Below, one piece after another: positions 57,335 to 64,000 of a stretch of DNA of 64,000 bases. Each line of letters starts with the position of its first letter. Within the stretch, counting starts at the first letter, position 1. The DNA comes from Ypsolopha sequella (Eukaryota > Arthropoda > Insecta > Lepidoptera > Ypsolophidae), in NCBI GenBank assembly GCA_934047225.1, contig OW204004.1, positions 3,910,401 through 3,974,400 of the forward strand, written 5' to 3'. Under the pieces are notes generated by a model. It saw nothing but the letters and a program-made list of their open reading frames with translations, did no database searches and was not told the DNA's origin. A program made the position numbers and the translations under genes.

Positions 57335-58250
57335 CTAGGTAGTTAATAAAATGCTTCTAATTTAAAAAAATCGTGTTTATTAATTAGTTAACACCAAAAT
57401 ACAAAGTAAAACGTAGTCTTGGAGAGTTCACTGTTATTGTACATGTAACCTACAACTCTCATTATTAAAACGCTGAGTCTATTTTGTCTAGCGCATTTTA
57501 TAATAAATAAAATATATAATGTCAACAAAGACAGTGTCGTGACACGAAAATTGCAGGTTGCATTTACACCATAGTGTCATGCAATAATGTAGTAGGTAAC
57601 TACTTATTATTAATTTAAACTGGAAAAAGAAAAATCTGCTATCTAATAGTAATAGTTTTTTACTTCTTCGATGAGTGTCTAATGAATAAACTGGTAACAA
57701 ATCAAACTACTAATGCAGCGCACGTGACATTGAATTCACAATATCGTTCCTGTTTCCATACAGAAATGTATGAAATATTAATAATCAGCTTTTTATGTCA
57801 AAATATGGATCTTCAGTAACATTACAACGAAAGGTCAACATTATTTTAAAAACAAACACAAGAAAATATTTCAATTCTTATTTTTTTAAGTAATCAGTCT
57901 AAAAAGAATTATAATTTCTCTTCTTTATTTTAATATTTACTTAAAATTACTATAAAACAAATGAACACATGAAAATATTTAAAGTCTCATTTTCCTAAGT
58001 AATCAGTCTTAAAATAATCATAATTGCACCTTTAATTTTTTTTGTTTGTTGAGATTATAAAAAAAATTAACACAGGAAAATATTTAACCTTATTTTAAAG
58101 TATACAAAACCAAATTACTTAGAAAGCTTGTAATGCTGTTCATGTTAAAAATAAGTAAAACACTAAAAAAATACCTATTCTAAGATACGAAAAATCAATA
58201 ACGAGTTAGAAATATAGAGTTAGAATACGTTATCATACAATGTTTTCATT
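57335..58250. other. AT-rich convergent 3' spacer
   Basis: Lies between the 3' ends of the transposase and DUF4806 genes. It has an imperfect repeat of ACACATGAAAATATTTAA/ACAGGAAAATATTTAA phrases (about 57850-58090) and no coding sequence recognised. Confidence 0.6.
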
Positions 58251-60481
58251 CTATTGGTCGTCGCAATCATTATCTTTACGTTCAGTAATTTGATCAGTAC
58301 TACAAGAGGAAGTCTTAGTCAAATCATCAGTAGGAAGTACATTGTTTATTGTGGTATTAGGACCAGAAGAAGAAGCTTTAGCTGTGGAAGAATTTTTGCT
58401 TTTTACCTTCTTTGGCCTCACTCTGGAAGATGATGCTCTGAGACCCTTAGCACTATTACGCCTATTTGAGTTCCTCAAGACGTTTTTGAAAAATGATTCA
58501 CATTCCTTTATCGTAAATGAAGGATCACTTTCCTGAATTATAGAAAAAAAGAAATTGACTGTCAATTCGTACGCTTTGAAACATACTTTCGTTTGGTTTT
58601 CTTTTCGGCTACCACCGGACCATGAGCATTCCGTTAGGAACTGTCTCGCAAACATGATGTCTACAAGAAAGTAACAATTACTCATACCATTTCCTTTGCC
58701 TACTCCACAAACTGTTAAAAATTTTCTTTTCAAATCCGATGCTACAGTTGGATGTTTCAGCTTTTCCTCAAAATCAATCAGTGACTTTTTATTAGCTATT
58801 GGCTTCATTCCAATATGTTCGCTTCTTTGAATATCTTGTGCTTTTTTGAAATATTCATCAAATTTGGTGTCTATATTAATAACCATTTTTGTAACGCGTT
58901 CCAATGCATTTTCCACTCTTTTTTGACCTTCCTGAACGACCACTAAAGCCGATAAAAGAATATTTACTTTTTCATCCAAGTTATGTTTTGTTGAACTGTC
59001 GTGGTTTAATATCACGACGTTGTTTTGTTCCTCACTGGTATCTTCAATTGGGTTATTTTCCTCAACTAATACGGCATGACTAGGGTAACTAGATATTATA
59101 TCGCGGGATTGGTTTATCACTGGTACATCAGAATCACAAAGTTGGTACGTTACATTTTCATCTAATGCACTTATAATGAATCCAGAAGTTTGCTGCTCCT
59201 CAAATTCCCTCACTTCCTCTGTTTCAAGGGACTTATTCGAAGGTGTTGTCGAAGAATTATTCTTGCCCTGAAATTTTTTTTAGTTAGTAAGCAAGCGTGT
59301 TTGCATACGTTTGCGTGCGAGTGAACGTGCATGCTTGCGTGCGATTGCGTGAAAAGTGTTTGTTTTATGTGATAAGCACATTGTAAAGTCATCGTCATCT
59401 CAACCGGCCAGCCACTGCTGAGCACGGGTCTCCTCCAGGGAGAGGGTTTTAGACCATAGTCCACCACGCTGGCCTAATGCGGGTTGGGGACTTCACATAC
59501 GCCTTAGAATTTCTTCTTTTGGCGTATGCAGGTTTCCTCACGAATGCTTTCCTTCACCGAAAGTGTTGTATAGAATTTAATAAACATTGTAGCATAATAT
59601 TTTTTACATACATATCTCTAATACCCGTGTTTATAAAAAGATATGGAATATAAACACCATTGCAAATCATATGTACATATAAAGTTTAATATTTTTAGGA
59701 AAGTATTTATAAAGTAGGTACGTCAAATTTAGAAGCTTTTGTAGGCAAAACAGTTTTGAACAGTAAAATGAAATTGTACAATTATAATATTACGTACCAC
59801 GAGATGCTCTGCCAATATGAAAGATGTGGTTGGTGTATCTTGTAACACAGGAATCGTTTTACCATTTCCGGTTGAAGACTTATTTATTTGATCCTGCCAA
59901 AAAAGAAAAGGGTAATTAAAATAAACACAAGGTTCTGAGCTTAGCCACATTCGGCGGCAACAAAATCAGGGATAATCTTTTTTGTTTATCCATACCAATA
60001 TTATTAATGCGAAACCGTGCTTGTATAATTTTTTGTCCTTTCACGTCTGAATGGAGCGACGGATTGACAGTACCAGGTCAACTCGCGAATCGCAAAGCTA
60101 GTGATAAGTTGTATTTTTACTTACTTCAATACACTGTTCTGCTAAATTATTTAAACATATAGTTTTCTTATTTTTTGTCCCTTCGCAAACTTTTCTTTTC
60201 TTTGCTTTTGATTTTGATTCCTCATCCTCTTCGGTTTCTGACACATCTGACATATTGTCAACTTCGGCTTTTGCCTGTTCTAGAGTTAAATTCCATCTTT
60301 TAACTTCGCAGTCTAAAACACTCCAATCTTTCCCTGGTTTCGAATATTCCTGTTTTTTTAGCTTCTCTCCTTGAAGTAAGGATTGTGGCCACCATAATTT
60401 TCCGCCATTTTCCCAAAGTTCTGGGCAAAAAGTGATAAATATTTGCCCGTCTTCACGGGTTTGCACCACTTTAAAGGGCAT
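58251..60481 (-). CDS. DUF4806-domain protein of the EnSpm-like transposon (three exons)
   Basis: Exons 60481-60125, 59893-59798 and 59267-58251 are all phase 0 with GT-AG introns, and join to 490 codons including stop. The N-terminus (1-120) starts MPFKVVQTREDGQIFITFCP and contains WWPQSLLQGEKL and KDWSVLDCEVKRWNLTLEQA, the usual opening of DUF4806 proteins, then an acidic and a Lys/Arg-rich stretch. A predicted coiled coil spans about 249-299. The DUF4806 domain (about 314-414) shows SLIDFEEKLKHPTVASDLKR, FARQFLTECSWSGGSRKE and a helical end. A basic, NLS-like tail (RVRPKKVKSK) follows. Function is unknown; linkage inside a TIR-bounded element suggests an accessory DNA-binding or transposition role. 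Intron 2 carries a SINE. Confidence 0.82.
59390..59590 (-). mobile_element. SINE in intron 2 of the DUF4806 gene
   Basis: Contains CCACTGCTGAGCACGGGTCT, the phrase GTCCACCACGCTGGCC, and GTATGCAGGTTTCCTCACGA with TTTCCTTCACCGAAAG. These are body phrases of a lepidopteran SINE, here without the tRNA-like head. Confidence 0.75.
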
Positions 60482-60599
60482 GTTCTGTAAATATAAAGAT
60501 AGAGGTTAGATTAACGTATTACTTTCAAGCTGTCATGCGCCTAATTATTTTGGTGTAGTAGTAAAAATACTGGTATAATATGAGACAAAAAAATAAAAG

Positions 60600-60905
60600 T
60601 AAAGTAACTATACTATACTCTAAATACGTCCCACTGTTGGGCAGTAGCCCTAATTATGAGGGAGTGCGGGTCGTAGTCCACCGCGCTGACCCAGTGCGGG
60701 TTGGTAGATTTCACATATGCCTTAGAATATATTCCTGCGTGTGCAGGTATCCTCACGATGTTTCCTTCACCGAAAAGCCTAGGTATATGGTATTATAATA
60801 AACCGTAGTTGACTTGAGTTCCGAAAAACTGTTTTTGGTACGGGCGGGGTTTAAACCCACGACCTCATGAATGTGAGGCGAGTGCTCAACAACTGAGATA
60901 AATAT
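60600..60905 (-). mobile_element. Full-length-like SINE upstream of the DUF4806 gene
   Basis: Body phrases CCCACTGTTGGGCAGTAGCC, GTCCACCGCGCTGACCC, TGCAGGTATCCTCACGATGT and TTCCTTCACCGAAAAGC are followed by a tRNA-like head at 60840-60900 read in reverse (complement GGTCGTGGGTTTAAACCC as B box, GTTGAGCACTCGCC near the A box). An AT repeat follows at 60900-60930. Orientation is minus. Confidence 0.82.
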
Positions 60906-61084
60906 ATAATATATATGTATATATATATCAGATAATAAATATATGTGGACATCTCACATACGGCCATGCAATGCGATCCCAAACTAGGCAGAACCTTTAC
61001 TATGGGTATCGTATAGCTGATATACATACATAGATAAATACATACTTATATAGAAAATAACATCTAGCTAGACACATCAAAACA

Positions 61085-61180
61085 CAAGTGTTTTTTACAT
61101 AAATGTGTACCGGGATTCGAACCCGCGACCCCGAGCTTCGCAGGCAGACGTACTACCGACCAGGCTGCGGAGCCGACGAT
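61085..61180 (-). mobile_element. tRNA-like SINE head
   Basis: The complement reads GGCTCCGCAGCCTGGTCGGT, then AGTACGTCTGCCTGCGAAGC and GGGTCGCGGGTTCGAATCCC, giving an A-box-like and a strong B-box sequence. The ends cannot pair as an acceptor stem, so it is a SINE head, not a tRNA. Its body probably extends left to about 60960. Confidence 0.7.
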
Positions 61181-61628
61181 ATAATCACTGCAATAAGAAA
61201 AAAAATGCAAATGAATAACTTGCACCTATGTTATCTTAAACATCACAGAACTGTAGTCGTTTAGTTTTAACTATTAATAACATTTAAAATCAAAGTAGTA
61301 AAAAATTGTGTTACCTTAACTGTGTAATCCGTGCACCGTGATTGACAAAAGCAAAAGTTTATGACAAGTAGTGTGACTCACTCGCTTTAACGGTAATAAC
61401 TTGACTGAATTGGAAATGTCGAGAAAACATGCGTGAAGTGAGCAACAACATCAGATAGTAAGGTTAAGTATGCATGTGCGGCGCTACTGCACTGTTCTCT
61501 TTCGTGACGCGGGGAATCCCCTTTCAGATAGGTAAACAATGCAAGTTAGATAGGTACTAAATAAAAACATGGTTTAACTTTGTAGATTGTTACTGATTGC
61601 GACTTAAAAAATGATGTTATTTTCTTTT

Positions 61629-61907
61629 TTATAGTTGGCAGTAGTTACATTCATCTTCCGGGTAATGATCATACACCAGCATATATTGACAGCCTTGACA
61701 CCACAATTGTTTTATATTAACAAGTTTTTTAATATTGTTTTTGTCAATGATAAAGTGGGAGCGCAAACTTGAATCAGTGAATAGTCCGCAACCAAAACAT
61801 TTTTCCGATAGGATGAAATGAGTTACAGCCCATGGCCATTCAGATTCGTCAAGTTTCTTGAAATCATCTTTACTTAAAAAACAGTCAACGTCCAAAAATG
61901 CCACCAT
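61629..61907 (-). CDS. Small cysteine-rich protein of the EnSpm-like transposon
   Basis: A 92-residue open frame, MVAFLDVDCFLSKDD..., with three C-x2-C pairs (KCFGCG, WCQGCQ and ECNYC), suggesting a compact zinc-binding fold. It lies between the right TIR and the DUF4806 gene on the same strand. It could be a separate third gene of the element or a remnant of an upstream exon; I do not recognise the family. Composition (acidic N-terminus, paired cysteines) argues against a chance ORF, but the evidence is thin. Confidence 0.45.
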   Translation of the reverse strand: MVAFLDVDCFLSKDDFKKLDESEWPWAVTHFILSEKCFGCGLFTDSSLRSHFIIDKNNIKKLVNIKQLWCQGCQYMLVYDHYPEDECNYCQL

Positions 61908-62649
61908 TATGATTTTACGAAAATGAACTGAAAATATAATTACAATTTATTTTTAAAAAGTATAATGAGTTGCATTAGGGTTTGACTGATTTCTCGAGGA
62001 ACTCTAAAGTTTTATCATGGCGCCGATAATGCTGTAATCCAGTGACATATCAGTAACTGTGGTACATTCCAAGTAATTCCATTGTTTAAATGATTTTTAT
62101 TTAATTAAATATAAGAAAATCGAGGGGCGCATGCAAAATATATCTATAATGCAATACTATTTCATCTATAAAATTGTGAGCGCAAGTGTAATTCAACTCA
62201 TAAGCACGCACATGAACAGCAAGACAAAACATTTAATTACTTACCACAGTATTTTGTTCTCCGTTTTCCAAAATAATTTATCACATTACCAATTAGTGGA
62301 ACGCACGTATTTGGAACAATGAAGTAAGGTTATAGTAAATACAGAATCACAATCACCAAAATAGCAACAAATAGCTCCATATCACCGTCGTGGCAACCAT
62401 CGTATCATAATTTAGTGATATTGTGATCAAAAAATCATTATTATAACACTAAAACGATTTAAATAAAACTTCTATATCACGGATTTGTGACTTAAAATTG
62501 TGATAGATGGTGCTAATATACACACAATATATCATCAAACAGCTGTAAAACTGGGGCCACTTTCCAATGATAGAAACGTATCTTTCATGGATATACGACT
62601 GCTTATATCACTAATATACAGCTTATAATGTATTATTTTGCTAGCTGGG
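61908..62649. other. Right subterminal region of the EnSpm-like transposon
   Basis: Non-coding. It has GTGATA-type phrases (62410-62440, 62500) and AACAGCTGTAAAA at 62540, matching left-end motifs, then the TIR at 62632-62649. Confidence 0.65.
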
Positions 62650-62760
62650 TTGTTTAAGTCGGTTCAGAAATGACGGAGTTATGGAGTAACAACGCCAAAA
62701 AAAAAAAAAACGTACAGTTGAATTGAGAACCGCCTCCTTTTTGAAGTCGGTTAATAACAA
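62650..62760. repeat. Older lepidopteran repeat, right half
   Basis: TTGTTTAAGTCGGTTCAGAA ... ACGGAGTTATGGAGTAACAA, a run of A, then GAATTGAGAACCGCCTCC and TTTTTGAAGTCGGTTAATAA. It continues the repeat whose left half ends at 53968. Confidence 0.8.
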
Positions 62761-62774
62761 GTCATACTTGTGAT

Positions 62775-63437
62775 ATGAATCAACCCTTAAATTGTAACTG
62801 TTCAAAAATAGAGAGACTTCATTCCACAAAATATCTAGCAATAATCATTGACAAACACCTATCATGGTACCCTCAGTTGGAACTAGTTGCTAACCGAGCC
62901 AGGAAAATGATCTGGATATTTATACGCCTTCGATACGTCTGTGACATGACACTTATAAGGCATATTTACATAACATTAGTGCAGTCCATTCTTCTTTATT
63001 GCATTAGTATATGGGGAGGCACTTTTAAAACTAAATTTATAAGTATTGAACGTGCACAGAGAAAAATACTAAAAATAATGCTTCGCAAAAATAAATTATA
63101 TACTACAACGAAACTTTATCAAGATTCAGATCTTTTGACAGTCAGAAAATTATATATTTTACAATGTTTATTAAAAATTCATAAGAACACAATAATTGAT
63201 AAAATAATTCTTAACAAACGAAATACCAGCTCAGTTGTAAAAACAAAAAATAAAAAACCAAATTTGCCTGTAAGCAATTCGATAATCAATCTGACTGTTA
63301 GATTATACAATAAAATAAATAAAACTCTAAAAATCTTCCCAATGACCTTAAACGAATGTAAACATTCTGTTACCAAGTGGCTAAAAACCCTAAACTATCA
63401 TGAAACCGAAAACCTTTTAACACAACAACTACAATAA
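62775..63437 (+). pseudogene. 5'-truncated non-LTR reverse transcriptase C-terminus
   Basis: A 220-codon open frame reads IERLHSTKYLAIIIDKHLSW, VANRARKMIWIFIRLRYV, YITLVQSILLYCISIWGG and SIERAQRKILKIML, then a C-terminal arm ending KWLKTLNYHETENLLTQQ. It is colinear with the end of ORF2 at 6473-9475 (for example VKYLGITVDDNLKW, YGICSWGG and AERAQRVVLK there). The APE and RT core are missing. A TA-rich 3' tail follows to about 63590. Confidence 0.85.
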
Positions 63438-64000
63438 TTTATACACCTTTAATCATCTCATCAAATATGTCAAATGTATACCTCTATATATATATATACA
63501 AAAAACATACCATGATATTACCTATACATATTTATAATAAATTTATAGTTATATATACAACAATCGTATTTATATATATAAAATTCTTTTAATAATAACT
63601 AAATTAACAAAAATAACCTACATCAAAAATTGGATGTACGTTGAGCAGCAATCTATAGATGCTAACACGTGAAGTCTATAGTTTGTGTGTTTGCATCGTC
63701 CGTCCGATAACAAAGTTGTGCGACTCGAAACTAGCTTCCACTGTACAGGACATAGAACATACTATCGCATGCCAATAAAAAATGACCTAGTTGCTGTTAA
63801 AGAAATGGTTGCCTAACTACAGTGCGGTCCAAACAACTAGATAGGCCTGAAGTTGGCGCGCTGGGCGTGGCGCAGATGTACAGTGGGGCAAAGAAATATG
63901 TCTGAAAAAAAGTAAAACACCTAATTTGTCAGTAATATTGTTTATTAAGTAGAAAGAGGTACAACACCCTCGATAAAATCGTATGCAGATGTGCTTGAGC
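63438..64000. other. LINE 3' tail and unassigned end of window
   Basis: 63480-63590 is a TATATA-rich LINE tail. Beyond it no gene is seen. Two TACAGTG-starting phrases (TACAGTGCGGTCC near 63819 and TACAGTGGGGCAAAG near 63879) look like Tc1/mariner ends, but their partners are not in the window. Confidence 0.45.

Larger units (their letters stand above)
53969..62649 (+). mobile_element. 8.7-kb EnSpm/CACTA-like DNA transposon with DUF4806 gene
   Basis: TIR CCCAGCTAGCAAAGTAAT (53969-53986) is matched at the right end (62632-62649, complement CCCAGCTAGCAAAATAAT), 17 of 18 bases. TT flanks both ends, and the flanks read as two halves of one older repeat, which fixes the boundaries. Inside are a plus-strand transposase gene, a minus-strand DUF4806 gene converging on it, a small minus-strand cysteine-rich ORF and subterminal repeats with ACAGCTGTAAAA and GTGATATAA motifs at both ends. 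Both large genes are open after splicing, so the element may be autonomous. The TIR does not start CACTA/G, so placement within the CMC group is by protein only. Confidence 0.88.

Noticed and set aside
59210..59467. Longer first part of the DUF4806 exon 3 (MVDYGLKPSPWRRP...)
   Set aside because: This reading is SINE sequence inserted in intron 2; a clear acceptor TTTCAG precedes 59267.
61085..61180. Functional tRNA gene
   Set aside because: A and B boxes are recognisable but the ends do not form an acceptor stem and there is no proper anticodon arm; it fits a SINE head.
63812..63900. Two TACAGTG-starting phrases as ends of a Tc1/mariner element
   Set aside because: No matching inverted partner or transposase is visible before the window ends.

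Overview
The window looks like intergenic or intronic DNA from a moth or butterfly (Lepidoptera), made almost entirely of nested transposable elements. I see no complete ordinary host gene. The lepidopteran call rests on AT-rich DNA, GT-AG introns inside transposase genes, tRNA-derived SINEs with the block 'aggtttcctcacgatgttttccttcaccg'-like, and the 'gaagtcggtt' repeat family. The species cannot be named from this sequence alone.

Layout. 1-11301: a minus-strand BEL/Pao LTR retrotransposon that runs off the left edge. Its gag is interrupted by a plus-strand APE-type non-LTR retrotransposon (4498-9898) with both ORFs open. 11336-15386: fragments of a non-LTR ORF1, a piggyBac-like protein and two head-to-head copia pieces, then an 18-copy 61-bp minisatellite and a Jockey/CR1-like RT tail. 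15.8-20 kb: GC-rich tandem repeats, a PIF/Harbinger transposase relic and an IS630-type transposase relic. 20.4-22.7 kb: an ISL2EU-type pair (THAP transposase plus YqaJ-like nuclease, convergent). 24.4-25.6 kb: an apparently intact Crypton tyrosine recombinase gene. 26.9-29.8 kb: a decayed two-gene Harbinger holding a complete 1.3-kb mariner with 41 residues between its last two acidic residues. 29.8-32.7 kb: a 323-bp direct-repeat pair around an IS630-Tc1-mariner transposase with 82-residue D-E spacing. 33184-37156: a piggyBac with TTAA sites and 17-bp TIRs, split by a small LTR retrotransposon with identical LTRs. 38.4-41.9 kb: an 18-monomer satellite with higher-order structure.

42484-52468 is a roughly 3-kb-arm inverted duplication of one hAT element. 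The left arm contains a second hAT, which itself contains a third. The target-site duplications of the outer copies are exchanged, which points to ectopic inversion between two opposed copies. 53969-62649 is an 8.7-kb DNA transposon with 18-bp TIRs and a TT target duplication. It carries an open two-exon EnSpm/CACTA-like transposase (673 aa), a convergent open three-exon DUF4806-domain protein (489 aa) and a small cysteine-rich ORF. Its gene set and clean boundaries make it the best candidate for an under-described system here. The window ends with a truncated RT of the same general type as the one at 6.5-9.5 kb.

The genes work together only inside their own elements: gag-pol in BEL, ORF1 with ORF2 in the non-LTR element, transposase with nuclease in ISL2EU, and transposase with DUF4806 protein in the 8.7-kb element. 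Two short GC-rich stretches with good splice sites (42250-42324 and 32993-33071, minus strand) may be exons of a host gene whose intron hosts the piggyBac and the satellite. This is weakly supported.
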